Shown here: positions 21,670-29,435 of the stretch, piece by piece
Layout: every line of letters starts with the position of its first letter
How positions within the stretch are numbered: position 1 is the first letter of the stretch
Source: DASZHJ01 sp035581425
Lineage (GTDB): Bacteria; Pseudomonadota; Alphaproteobacteria; ATCC43930; CGMCC-115725
Reading direction: 5' to 3'
Assembly (NCBI GenBank): GCA_035581425.1
Contig: DATJVP010000126.1
Coordinates: 1 to 29,435, forward strand
Length of the DNA: 29,435 nt
The notes under the pieces: generated by a model
Told to the model about the DNA's origin: nothing
What the model saw: the letters and a program-made list of their open reading frames with translations, nothing else
Databases searched by the model: none
Position numbers and translations under genes: made by a program

Positions 21670-22871
21670 CAACCCGTCTGAGCTGCGACGTGCTGGTCGT
21701 CGGCGCCCGCTGCGCCGGCGCCTCGACCGCGATGCTGCTGGCACGCGGCGGGTTACGAGTGCTGCTGATCGATCGCAGCGACTATGGAGCCGACACGATC
21801 TCGACCCACGCCTTGATGCGCGCCGGCGTGCTGCAGCTTCGCCGCTGGGGTCTCCTGCCACGAATCGAGCAAGCGCACACGCCGCCCATTCGCGACACCG
21901 CATTCCACTACGGCGACGACGTCGTGGAAATCGCGATCGGCGAAAGCCACGGGGTGAGCGCTCTCTGCGCCCCGCGGCGCACCCTGCTCGATCGCGTTTT
22001 GGTCGACGCCGCGACGGAAGCGGGCGTCGATGTGCGGTTCCGGCATTCGCTCGTCCAACTCACGCGCACGCCCGGCGGCCGCGTCACCGGCGCGCTTCTT
22101 CGCGGCGCCACCGACGAGCCGATCGAGGTTCAGGCGGAGCTGGTCACCGGCGCCGACGGCATCGGCTCCTCGGTAGCCCGCCTCGTCGGCGCACCATTCC
22201 TGCGTCAGTGCAGCTTCGCTAGCGCCATCATCTACGGTCATTGGCCGGGGCTCGCCGCGCGGGGATATCGCTGGTACTTCCGCCCCGGAGCCAGTGCCGG
22301 CGTCATTCCCACCAACGACCGGCTGCACTGCGTCTTCGCGGCGATGCCCGCGGCGCGTTATCGCGCGGGCTTGCGTGGCGTTGCAGGCTATCGCCGGATC
22401 CTCGCGGAAGCCGCCCCCGATATCGCGGCGGCGCTCGATCCCGTCGTATCCGACGGACCGGTCTGGACGTTCGCGGGGCGGCCCGGATTCATGCGCCAGG
22501 CTTGGGGTCCGGGCTGGGCGCTCGTCGGCGATGCCGGTTACTTCAAGGACCCGCTGACAGCGCATGGCATGACGGATGCGCTCCGCGACGCCGAGCTTCT
22601 CTCGCGCGCCGTCATCGAGGGAACGGAGCAGGCGCTCGCCCGCTACGCGGCCACTCGCGACGAGCTCTCGCTTCCGCTTCTCGCGGCGACCGACGCCGTC
22701 GCCTCCTTCGATTGGGACCTCGAGACGGTGCGGCAGCACCATTGCGCCGTGGCCGCGGCGACGAAAGCTGAGGTCGAGCACCTTGCCGCGCTCGACGAGG
22801 TCCCGCGCAAATCTGCAATCCCCGCACCCGCACTAGGACGGCGCACTCAATTCCAGGAGGTCATGCAATGA
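21666..22871 (+). CDS. FAD-dependent oxidoreductase (PHBH/geranylgeranyl-reductase-like)
   Basis: This 401-residue protein begins with VVGARCAGAS, the FAD site of the PHBH/geranylgeranyl reductase superfamily, followed by DTISTHALMRAGVLQL. The third FAD motif is GDAGYFKDPLTAHGMTDALRDAELL near residues 288-312, where the GDA and the Pro are conserved. Members hydroxylate aromatics or reduce or oxidise isoprenoid- or polyene-like substrates; which of these applies is not decidable here. It is joined to both neighbours by ATGA overlaps, so it works in the same pathway as the FMO-like enzyme and the MaoC hydratase. It has no signal peptide, so it is cytoplasmic. Confidence 0.88.
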   Translation: MTTRLSCDVLVVGARCAGASTAMLLARGGLRVLLIDRSDYGADTISTHALMRAGVLQLRRWGLLPRIEQAHTPPIRDTAFHYGDDVVEIAIGESHGVSALCAPRRTLLDRVLVDAATEAGVDVRFRHSLVQLTRTPGGRVTGALLRGATDEPIEVQAELVTGADGIGSSVARLVGAPFLRQCSFASAIIYGHWPGLAARGYRWYFRPGASAGVIPTNDRLHCVFAAMPAARYRAGLRGVAGYRRILAEAAPDIAAALDPVVSDGPVWTFAGRPGFMRQAWGPGWALVGDAGYFKDPLTAHGMTDALRDAELLSRAVIEGTEQALARYAATRDELSLPLLAATDAVASFDWDLETVRQHHCAVAAATKAEVEHLAALDEVPRKSAIPAPALGRRTQFQEVMQ

Positions 22872-23332
22872 ATGAAGTAACCACCCTCGCCTCTCCCTGG
22901 TCGCGGACGATCAAGGGCCGGCCCACGGTCAAGGCCTTCGCCGAGCGGACACGGCGCACCAGCATGCGCGACGTCGAGGTGTTCACGCAGATGACGGGCG
23001 ACCGGAACCCCCTGCATTACGATCCCGAGCTCGCCGCGCGATCGCCGTTCCGGCGCCTTATCGTGCAGGGCGGAGTAACCTCGGGCCTTCTCAATGCCAT
23101 CGTCGCCGAGGATCTCCCGGGTCCGGGTAGCGTCTTCCTCGCGGTCGAGTGGCAGTTCGTGAAGGCCGTTGGCGTGGGCGAGGAGATCACCGGCCGCGTC
23201 GAGGTGACCTCGGTGCGCGAGGACAAGCCGATCTGCATCCTCAAGACCACCGTGCGCAATGCTGCGGGCGAGGACTGCCTCACCGGCACAGCCGTCACCT
23301 ATACGGTGCCGTTCAGCGACGACGCGCCCTGA
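22868..23332 (+). CDS. MaoC-like hot-dog hydratase
   Basis: This 154-residue protein has the catalytic hydratase-2 block TGDRNPLHYD with Asp45 and His50, the dyad of (R)-specific enoyl-CoA hydratases, followed by FRRLIVQGGVTSGLLNAIVA. It would hydrate an enoyl thioester, or dehydrate a hydroxyacyl thioester, in the cytoplasm. It closes the four-gene run, starting in the ATGA of the preceding FAD enzyme. Its presence suggests that the pathway intermediate is a CoA ester at some stage, although no CoA ligase is in the operon. The first 30 residues form an unusual basic, probably flexible leader before the fold. Confidence 0.9.
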   Translation: MNEVTTLASPWSRTIKGRPTVKAFAERTRRTSMRDVEVFTQMTGDRNPLHYDPELAARSPFRRLIVQGGVTSGLLNAIVAEDLPGPGSVFLAVEWQFVKAVGVGEEITGRVEVTSVREDKPICILKTTVRNAAGEDCLTGTAVTYTVPFSDDAP

Positions 23333-23337
23333 CGCGC

Positions 23338-23358
23338 GAGCGGAATAACGGACCGCTC
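23338..23358. terminator. weak hairpin between converging genes
   Basis: GAGCGG (23338-23343) and CCGCTC (23353-23358) pair across 9 bases in the 24-bp gap between the MaoC gene and the converging cyclase gene. No T-run is present. It may help to terminate transcription from both sides. Confidence 0.3.
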
Positions 23359-24442
23359 ACTTCCGCTGCCAGTTTAGTTCCGCGGTGCGGCCGCTGCGGA
23401 AGGTGCCTTTCGCCTCGAGGACGCCGTTCTCGATCTTGCCCACGAGATCGACGGTCGAGATCCGCGCACCCTCGGCGTTCTCTGTGTGCAGCTCGATCTT
23501 CACCTCGCCCGTGGGCGCGACGTCGCCGCTATAGACTACGGAATTCCCGGCTGGCCCTTTGTGCCGGCCGTCGATGCGTCCGTTCTCGACCTTCGCCTGC
23601 CCGCGAAAGCAGCGCGCCTGTTCGTTCGTACCGGGGCCGTAGCAAGTCTCGCCCGCGTAGACGCCGTCGATGTCGGAAGCCTTTGCGGGAGCCGCCGCGG
23701 TCGGTGCGGCGGCCGGTGCGGCCATATTCGTCGGCGCCGGCGCGCGTGCGGTCTGCCCGCCAACCCGCGGATGCAAAAGATTGCCGTATGCCCAATACGC
23801 GCCGGCGCCGATCACGACGAGCAGCAGGGACGCAAGCGCGGCGAGCGCGACGAGCGGAGTGCCGCCGCGCGCCGGCTTCGGGGTGGGAAGCGCAACGTGG
23901 CCCTCGGCCTCGGCGATCGAGAAAGTGCGGACGGGCTGCGGGATATTCTTGAAGCTCTGCTCGCCGAGGGAATGGAAGGAAAGCGAGAGCTTGTTGCGGA
24001 TCTGGTCGTAGACGCTGCCGGAGATGCAGACGCCGCCGGGCTCCGCTGCCGTCTGCAACCGTGCCGCGACGTTGACGCCGTCGCCCATGAGATCCTCGCC
24101 GTGCACCATCACGTCACCGAGATTGACGCCGATGCGGAACTGCACGCGGCGAGTCTCCGGAAGCTTCTCGTTGCGGGTGCGGAGCACGGCTTGGATCTCG
24201 GTCGCGCACCGGACGGCCTCGACCGCGCTCGCGAACTCCGCGAGGATCGCGTCGCCGGCGGTGTTGAAGATCCGGCCCTTGTGCATCGCGACGACCGAGC
24301 GGAAAACCTCCGCGTGCCCGCGGAAGACGCGGAGCGTCTCCTCTTCATCCTCCGCCATGAGCCGGCTGTAGCCGGCCACATCGGCCGAGAGGATTGTCGC
24401 GAGCCGCCGCTCGAGCGGCGCGGTCGAATGGTCCTCGCTCAT
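23357..24442 (-). CDS. membrane-anchored class III adenylate/guanylate cyclase
   Basis: This 361-residue protein starts with a cytoplasmic cyclase domain (about 11-175). The metal-binding Asp21 (ILSADVAGYS) and Asp64 (TAGDAILAEF) are present, as are the transition-state Asn and Arg in DGVNVAARL, so it looks active, unlike the altered site in the large island protein. A membrane segment lies at about 195-222, followed by a Pro/Ala-rich linker and a beta-rich C-terminal domain with a Cys pair that would be periplasmic. The layout resembles rhizobial-type CHD/CYA proteins in which an outer domain senses a signal. ATG at 24442 is chosen; an in-frame ATG at 24481 is possible. It follows the SDR gene by 45 bp and may be co-transcribed. 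Confidence 0.9.
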   Translation of the reverse strand: MSEDHSTAPLERRLATILSADVAGYSRLMAEDEEETLRVFRGHAEVFRSVVAMHKGRIFNTAGDAILAEFASAVEAVRCATEIQAVLRTRNEKLPETRRVQFRIGVNLGDVMVHGEDLMGDGVNVAARLQTAAEPGGVCISGSVYDQIRNKLSLSFHSLGEQSFKNIPQPVRTFSIAEAEGHVALPTPKPARGGTPLVALAALASLLLVVIGAGAYWAYGNLLHPRVGGQTARAPAPTNMAAPAAAPTAAAPAKASDIDGVYAGETCYGPGTNEQARCFRGQAKVENGRIDGRHKGPAGNSVVYSGDVAPTGEVKIELHTENAEGARISTVDLVGKIENGVLEAKGTFRSGRTAELNWQRK

Positions 24443-24487
24443 CGCGAGCAGAAGCCTAGGCTTGCCCCCCGGCCAAGGCAACCGCGC

Positions 24488-25249
24488 CTATTTCGGCTGC
24501 ATGCGGATCGCGCCATCGAGTCGGATGGTCTCGCCGTTGAGCATGGGGTTGCCGATGATGTGGAGGACGAGCGCCGCGTATTCCTCGGGCTTTCCGAAGC
24601 GAGTGGGGAACGGGACGCTCTGAGCGAGGCTCTCCTGCACGCTCTGCGGCATGCCCAGGAGCAGGGGCGTCGCGAAAAGGCCGGGGGCGATCGCATTGAC
24701 GCGGATGCCGCTGCGGGCGAACTCGCGCGCCGCCGGGAGCGTCAGCGCGACGATGCCGCCCTTGGAAGCGGAATAGGCGGCCTGGCCGATCTGGCCCTCA
24801 TAGGCCGCGACCGAGGCGGTCGAGATGATGACGCCGCGCTCGCCATCATCCAGCGCCGGCAGCGCCGACATGTCCGCGGCGGCGAGGCGCAAGAGGTTGA
24901 ACGAGCCGATCAAGTTGATGTCGATGACGCGCTTGAAGGCCTCGAGCGGCATCGGTCCCTCGCGGCCGACGATGCGCTGTGCCGGGCCGATCCCCGCGCA
25001 ATTGACGAGGACGCGCGCGGCGCCGTGTGCGGCCTTGGCCTTGGCGACGGCGGCCTCGGCACTCTTGGCGTCGGAGACGTCGCAGGTGAGCGCGAGACCG
25101 CCGATCTCCTTTACGACCGCCGCTGCGGCATCGGCGTTGACGTCGAGGACCGCGACCTTGGCGCCCTCCCCCGCGAGCGCGCGGGCGGTGGCGGCGCCGA
25201 GGCCGGAAGCGCCACCTGTCACCAGGGCCGGATGTCCGCTGAGCTTCAT
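24488..25249 (-). CDS. SDR dehydrogenase, 3-hydroxyacyl-CoA dehydrogenase type II-like
   Basis: This 253-residue classical short-chain dehydrogenase has the NAD-binding site TGGASGLG (11-18), NCAG (about 83-86) and the catalytic triad Ser146, Tyr159 and Lys163. The opening and the IRVNAIAPGLFATPLL and LNGETIRLDGAIRM blocks fit the type II 3-hydroxyacyl-CoA dehydrogenase (HSD17B10) group. It would oxidise (S)-3-hydroxyacyl-CoA to 3-ketoacyl-CoA with NAD in the cytoplasm. ATG at 25249 has GGGAGA upstream. It lies two genes from acetoacetyl-CoA synthetase on the same strand, in keeping with beta-oxidation or short-chain hydroxyacid use. Confidence 0.93.
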   Translation of the reverse strand: MKLSGHPALVTGGASGLGAATARALAGEGAKVAVLDVNADAAAAVVKEIGGLALTCDVSDAKSAEAAVAKAKAAHGAARVLVNCAGIGPAQRIVGREGPMPLEAFKRVIDINLIGSFNLLRLAAADMSALPALDDGERGVIISTASVAAYEGQIGQAAYSASKGGIVALTLPAAREFARSGIRVNAIAPGLFATPLLLGMPQSVQESLAQSVPFPTRFGKPEEYAALVLHIIGNPMLNGETIRLDGAIRMQPK

Positions 25250-25274
25250 CGAGTATCTCCCTTGCAGAATGCGT

Positions 25275-26234
25275 TCAGGAACGCGGGACCGGATTGCGCG
25301 CACTTTGCGTCGCGGCGGGCGGCGGGGCCGGTGCGCGTTCGCGCGCGAGCTTCGCCTCACGATGGGCGACATAGACCGAGGAAGCCGCAATAGCGAGTGC
25401 GCCGACCCAAGTCCAGAGATCCGTCACCTCATGGAAGATCGCGTATCCCAGGAAGGCCGCGAAGGGGAGTCGGAGGAACTCGAAGGGTGCGCAGGCGCTG
25501 GCATCGACGAGGCCGTAGCCGCGGACGATCGAGAGATGCGAGAGCGTCCCCAGCGCCCCCAGCACTATGAGCCATCCGATCGCCACGAGCGAGGGCCAGG
25601 TCCAGACGAAGAGCGCCGGCAGCAGCGAAAGCGGCGTGAGGTAAAGCATGAGGTAAGTCACGATCGCCGTCGGCGATTCCGTGCGCGCCAGAAACTTCAC
25701 GGTGACGACGTTCATGCCGCCGGTCAGCGCGGAGAAAACGATGAGGAGCGCGTTGATGTCGATCACCTCGGTGCCGGGACGCAGGATCACGATCACGCCG
25801 ACGAACCCGACGGCAAGCGCAGCCCAGCGCCGGAAGCGCACGGTCTCGTGCAAGATGAGTGCCGCCCCCAAGGTCGAGAAGAGCGGCGAGGTGAAATTGA
25901 GCGCGGTCGCGGTCGAGAGCGGCACGAGGTTGATGCCGTAGAACCAGGTGAGCATGGAGACGAGGCTCACGAGCCCGCGGAGCGTGTAATAGCCGATCTT
26001 GCTGGTGCGGAGGTTGCCGACGCCGGTGCGCACGATCCAGGGGATGAGCGCCATGAAGCCGAAGAGGCAGCGGAAGAAGGTGACCTCGAAGGCGTGCACG
26101 CCCTGGGCCGAGGCCTCGCGCACCACGACATTCATGAGCGTCGCGCAAAGCCCCGCGAGGATCACCCAGAAACCCGCACGCGTGATCGGCGGCAGCGCGT
26201 TGAACCGGCGGATTATGACGGAGAGAAAGGACAT
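25275..26234 (-). CDS. DMT-family (EamA-type) inner membrane transporter
   Basis: This 319-residue protein has about ten hydrophobic segments arranged as two EamA-like halves, the repeat layout of drug/metabolite transporters and RhaT/YdcZ-like exporters. The tail after about residue 295 is charged and cytoplasmic. Typical exports are amino acids, metabolites or toxic compounds; substrate cannot be inferred. It sits between the SDR gene (25 bp downstream) and acetoacetyl-CoA synthetase (52 bp upstream) in the same direction, so it is probably part of the same transcript and may move a related metabolite. Confidence 0.9.
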   Translation of the reverse strand: MSFLSVIIRRFNALPPITRAGFWVILAGLCATLMNVVVREASAQGVHAFEVTFFRCLFGFMALIPWIVRTGVGNLRTSKIGYYTLRGLVSLVSMLTWFYGINLVPLSTATALNFTSPLFSTLGAALILHETVRFRRWAALAVGFVGVIVILRPGTEVIDINALLIVFSALTGGMNVVTVKFLARTESPTAIVTYLMLYLTPLSLLPALFVWTWPSLVAIGWLIVLGALGTLSHLSIVRGYGLVDASACAPFEFLRLPFAAFLGYAIFHEVTDLWTWVGALAIAASSVYVAHREAKLARERAPAPPPAATQSARNPVPRS

Positions 26235-26286
26235 GGAGAGCGGGCGGCGAGCCTAGGCTGAATTCGGTGGCGGCACCAGCGCCGCC

Positions 26287-28248
26287 TCATCGCTGGAGCT
26301 GCGGCAGATCCTTGTAGAGGGCGAGCGCCTCTGGATTGGCGAGCGCCTCCATGTTCTTGACGGGGCGGCCGTGGACCACGTCGCGCACCGCGAGCTCCAC
26401 GATCTTGCCACTCTTGGTGCGCGGGATGTCCGCGACCTGGATGATCTTCGCGGGGACGTGGCGGGGCGTCGCATTGGCGCGGATCTGCTTCTTGATCTTC
26501 TCGACGACCGCATCCTCGAGCACGAGCCCCTCGCGGAGCTTCACGAAGAGGACCACGCGCACGTCGCTCTCCCAATCCTGGCCGATCACCAGCGCCTCCA
26601 GCACCTCCGGCACCTGCTCGACCTGGCGGTAGATCTCCGCGGTGCCGATTCGGACGCCGCCGGGATTGAGCACCGCATCCGAGCGCCCGTAGATGACGAC
26701 GCCGCCGTGCTGCGTCATCGCGGCATAGTCGCCGTGGCACCAGATGTTCGGGAAGCGCGCGAAATAGGCCGCGCGGTATCGCTCGCCCTGGGGATCGTTC
26801 CAGAAACAGATGGGCATGCAGGGAAAGGGCTTGGTGCAGACAAGCTCGCCCTTCTCGCCGATGGGCGCGGGCTTGCCGCTATCGTCGAAGACCGCGACCG
26901 CCATGCCGAGGCCCGGCGTCTGGATCTCGCCGCGCCAGACCGGACCGATGGGGTTGCCGAGGACGAAACACGAGACGATGTCGGTGCCGCCGGAGATCGA
27001 GGAGAGGCAGAGCGCGGGCTTCACCTTCTCGTAGACGTAATCGAAGCTTTCGGGCGCCAAGGGCGAGCCGGTCGAGGTCATGAGGCGGAGGGCGGCGAGC
27101 CTGTGCGTCTTCCGCGGCTCGATGCCGGCCTTGTGGCAGGCGTCGATGTATTTGGCGGAGGTGCCGAAGAGCGTCATGCCCTCGGCGTCCGCATAGTCGA
27201 AGAGGATGTTGCCGGAAGGATGGAAAGGCGAGCCGTCGTAGAGCAGCAACGTCGCCCCCGTCGCAAGCGCGGAGGCGAGCCAGTTCCACATCATCCAGCC
27301 GCAAGTCGTGAAGTAGAAGACGCGGTCGCCGGACCGCATGTCACAATGGAGGAGATGCTCCTTCAGGTGCTGCAGCAGCGTGCCGCCGGCGCCGTGCACG
27401 ATGCATTTGGGAACGCCCGTCGTGCCGGAGGAATACATAATGTAGAGCGGATGATCGAAGGGGAGCCGCTGGAATTCGATCTCCTTGGGCTTGTGCGGCG
27501 AGAGATAGGCCGGCAGCAGGATCGCGTTCCTTAGTCCCGTGAGCGCCGGGCTCTCGCGCGTCAGAGGGACGACGACGACGCGCTTCAGGCTCGGAAGCTG
27601 GAGCTGGATTTCGCGCGCCTTGTCGAGACAGTCGAAGGCTTTGCCGTTGTAGAAATAGCCGTCCGCGAGGATCAGCACCTTGGGCTCGATCTGCCCGAAG
27701 CGATCGAGCACTCCCTTGACGCCGAAGTCGGGCGAGCAGGAAGACCAGACGGCCCCGAGACTCGCCGCCGCAAGCATGGCGATCACCGTCTCCGGCATGT
27801 TCGGCAGGTAGCCCGCGACCCGATCGCCGGGCCCGACGCCGTCCGCAGCGAGCGCCTGCGCGAGGCGCGAGACCGTCTCGTGGAGCTCGGCCCGCGAGAG
27901 CCGGCGCTTCACCTTGTCCTCGGCCCAGAACACGATCGCGTCGCCTCCGCCGCGGTGGCGCAGCAGGTTCTCCGCGAAGTTGAGCCTCGCGCCCGGGAAG
28001 AAACGCGCACCCGGCATCTTCTCACCGTCGACGAGCACGCGCGTGCCGGCGGTCTCCGCGATGACGCCGCCGAAGTCCCAGAGCGATTGCCAAAATTCCT
28101 CGCGCTCCTCGACCGACCAGCGGTAGAGCGCCGCGAAATCGCCGAGGCGCCTTTCCCAGCGCTTTTCCGCTGCGGCCATGAAGCGCGTGAGATTGGCGGC
28201 AGCAACCTGCTCCGCGCTCGGCTGCCAGAGGGGCTTGGTCGTATCCAT
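26287..28248 (-). CDS. acetoacetyl-CoA synthetase (acetoacetate-CoA ligase)
   Basis: This 653-residue adenylate-forming enzyme has the AMP-binding P-loop MYSSGTTGVPK (about 266-276), SGGTDIVSCF, GDYAAMTQHGG and the C-terminal catalytic Lys in RTKSGKIVEL (about 614). DTTKPLWQP at the N-terminus and overall size fit acetoacetate-CoA ligase rather than acetyl-CoA synthetase. It activates acetoacetate with ATP and CoA to acetoacetyl-CoA, feeding ketone bodies or polyhydroxybutyrate breakdown products to thiolase. ATG at 28248 is chosen because the family starts near MDxTxPLWxP; the frame continues upstream without homology. It is divergent from the aminotransferase gene across a 151-bp promoter gap. 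The gene name acsA/aacS is used variably for relatives. Confidence 0.95.
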   Translation of the reverse strand: MDTTKPLWQPSAEQVAAANLTRFMAAAEKRWERRLGDFAALYRWSVEEREEFWQSLWDFGGVIAETAGTRVLVDGEKMPGARFFPGARLNFAENLLRHRGGGDAIVFWAEDKVKRRLSRAELHETVSRLAQALAADGVGPGDRVAGYLPNMPETVIAMLAAASLGAVWSSCSPDFGVKGVLDRFGQIEPKVLILADGYFYNGKAFDCLDKAREIQLQLPSLKRVVVVPLTRESPALTGLRNAILLPAYLSPHKPKEIEFQRLPFDHPLYIMYSSGTTGVPKCIVHGAGGTLLQHLKEHLLHCDMRSGDRVFYFTTCGWMMWNWLASALATGATLLLYDGSPFHPSGNILFDYADAEGMTLFGTSAKYIDACHKAGIEPRKTHRLAALRLMTSTGSPLAPESFDYVYEKVKPALCLSSISGGTDIVSCFVLGNPIGPVWRGEIQTPGLGMAVAVFDDSGKPAPIGEKGELVCTKPFPCMPICFWNDPQGERYRAAYFARFPNIWCHGDYAAMTQHGGVVIYGRSDAVLNPGGVRIGTAEIYRQVEQVPEVLEALVIGQDWESDVRVVLFVKLREGLVLEDAVVEKIKKQIRANATPRHVPAKIIQVADIPRTKSGKIVELAVRDVVHGRPVKNMEALANPEALALYKDLPQLQR

Positions 28249-28399
28249 GGGCTCCAATTGCCGCCAGCGTGGCGGCGCCTTGTCTCGCGACAACTCTAGC
28301 GCCCGCCTGCGGGGCTTGCAAAAAATGCGTTTGCGGGCGAGGGCGTCGCCCGGCATAAGGGCGGCGGCTACCCCCTGCTATCGCGCCTGGAGACCGCCC

Positions 28400-29435
28400 T
28401 TGCCCGACACCCCTGCGTTCACGCCGCCGAAACCCGCGCCGATTCCAGATCGCCCCAGGGGCGTGCGCCCGAGCATCTCGGCGCTCCCGGCCTCGAAGAT
28501 CGGCGAGGTCTCCGGTCCCGTCTTCGGCGATCCCGATATCGTGCCGCTTTGGTTCGGCGAGGGCGATCTCGCGACCCCCGCCTTCATCTGCGACGCGGCG
28601 GCCGATGCGATGCGCCGCGGCGAGACCTTCTACACCTTCAAACACGGTGTCCCGCAACTGCGGCGCGCGATCGCGTCCTATTTGACGGGACTCTTCGCAA
28701 GGCCCGTCGCGAGCGACAATGTCGTCGTCACCTCCTCCGGGATGAGCGCGATCATGCTGACGATCCAGGCGCTCATCGATCCCGGCGACAGCGTCGTCGT
28801 GGTCTCGCCGGTCTGGCCCAATCTCGAGGCGGCCGTGCGCATCATGGGGGGAACGCCGAAGCCCGTCGCACTGGTGCCGACGCGCGAGGGCGGTTGGCGC
28901 CTCGATCTCCAGCGCCTCATGGACGCCTGCGATCAGACGACGCGCGCGATCTTCGTGAACTCGCCCGGCAATCCCACGGGCTGGATGATGTCGAGCGCGG
29001 AGCAGGCAGCGCTCCTCGATTTCGCACGCAAGCGCGGGCTCTGGATTCTCGCGGACGAGGTCTATAGCCGGATCGTCTACGGCCGCCGGGCCGCGCCCTC
29101 CTTCCACGACATCGCCGAGCGCGAGGACCGCGTCGTGGTGCTGAACAGCTTCTCCAAGAGCTGGGCGATGACCGGCTGGCGCCTCGGCTGGCTGGTGGCC
29201 CCGCGCGAGCTGCTGCATCCCCTGGACAAGCTCATCGAGTTCAACACCAGCGGCTCGCCCACCTTCATCCAGCATGCCGCGGTCGTCGCCGTCGAGCAGG
29301 GCGAGCCCCTGGTGCAGGAGATCGTGGAGCGCTGCCGCATCGGCCGCGACATCCTGGTGCAGGGGCTGAGCCGCTTCTCCCGCGTGCACGTGACGCCGCC
29401 GGCGGGCGCGTTCTATGCGTTCTGCCGCGTCGACG
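28400..29435 (+). CDS. class I/II PLP-dependent aminotransferase, 3' end outside window
   Basis: The first 345 residues of a fold-type I aminotransferase are present. SSGMSAIML, VNSPGNPTGW (about 191-200) and ADEVYSRIVYG form the cofactor pocket, and the PLP-binding Lys253 is in NSFSKSWAMTGWRLGW. These enzymes move amino groups between amino acids and 2-oxo acids in the cytoplasm; AspC/aromatic-type specificity is likely but not determined. The start is TTG at 28400, supported by GGAGA seven bases upstream and by a leader that reaches the conserved ISALPASKI block; no ATG fits. The gene is divergent from acetoacetyl-CoA synthetase. Confidence 0.93.
   Translation, partial: MPDTPAFTPPKPAPIPDRPRGVRPSISALPASKIGEVSGPVFGDPDIVPLWFGEGDLATPAFICDAAADAMRRGETFYTFKHGVPQLRRAIASYLTGLFARPVASDNVVVTSSGMSAIMLTIQALIDPGDSVVVVSPVWPNLEAAVRIMGGTPKPVALVPTREGGWRLDLQRLMDACDQTTRAIFVNSPGNPTGWMMSSAEQAALLDFARKRGLWILADEVYSRIVYGRRAAPSFHDIAEREDRVVVLNSFSKSWAMTGWRLGWLVAPRELLHPLDKLIEFNTSGSPTFIQHAAVVAVEQGEPLVQEIVERCRIGRDILVQGLSRFSRVHVTPPAGAFYAFCRVD

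Noticed and set aside
23486..25393. Long plus-strand open frame of about 635 codons opposite the cyclase and SDR genes
   Set aside because: It is a GC-driven antisense frame with no domain pattern; the minus-strand genes show intact catalytic motifs across the same bases.
28022..29389. Minus-strand frame of about 455 codons opposite the aminotransferase
   Set aside because: The PLP-binding motifs are on the plus strand; the frame is open only because of high GC.
1..29435. CRISPR arrays, insertion sequences and rRNA genes
   Set aside because: No regularly spaced repeats, transposase motifs or rRNA-like sequence were seen on either strand.

Overview
This is a high-GC window with dense gene packing, short or overlapping junctions and mostly ATG starts preceded by GGAG-type ribosome sites. 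The chain hemC, hemD, a mitofilin/IMMP-like gene and hemY, together with hemC being divergent from tsaD, points to an alphaproteobacterium. The species cannot be named from the sequence alone. Both ends of the window cut through genes: an amidase on the left and an aminotransferase on the right.

Left part (1-5.5 kb). A truncated amidase and its small AtzG/GatC-like partner are followed by a stretch of visibly lower GC (about 1.19-5.42 kb). It holds the C-terminal remnant of a tyrosine recombinase, an unknown 108-residue protein, and a very large zinc-ribbon / class III cyclase / AAA ATPase / TPR signalling protein. The stretch stops at the 3' end of a tRNA-Thr(CGT), and a short open frame runs straight into that tRNA. 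I read it as an old, decayed genomic island at a tRNA site.

Housekeeping core (5.5-17.2 kb). The minus-strand heme operon (hemC-hemD-IMMP-hemY) faces away from tsaD-lepB-gpsA on the plus strand. The gap after gpsA holds a promoter-like sequence, two hairpins and a canonical intrinsic terminator, all upstream of a short phoH gene. This looks like an undescribed small RNA or attenuator leader. A glutamine amidotransferase, a uracil-DNA glycosylase-family protein and a secreted heparin-lyase-like protein form one tightly spaced run. A zincin-type metallopeptidase and pterin-4a-carbinolamine dehydratase follow, divergently arranged.

Regulated oxidation cluster (17.2-23.3 kb). A LysR regulator is divergent from a DUF1127 gene that overlaps an AraC-family regulator. 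Next comes a translationally coupled set: an OsmC-family protein, a CzcO/FMO-like flavoprotein, a second FAD-dependent oxidoreductase and a MaoC hot-dog hydratase. Two TGTCCC half-sites 21 bp apart lie just before osmC and are candidate AraC-regulator sites. This set looks like an inducible pathway that oxidises an unknown, probably CoA-linked or lipophilic, substrate. It is the best candidate here for an uncharacterised system.

Right part (23.3-29.4 kb). On the minus strand are a membrane-anchored class III adenylate/guanylate cyclase, a short-chain 3-hydroxyacyl-CoA-type dehydrogenase, a DMT-family transporter and acetoacetyl-CoA synthetase. The dehydrogenase and the synthetase suggest ketone-body, fatty-acid or polyhydroxybutyrate carbon use. 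A class I/II aminotransferase starts divergently with TTG and runs off the window.
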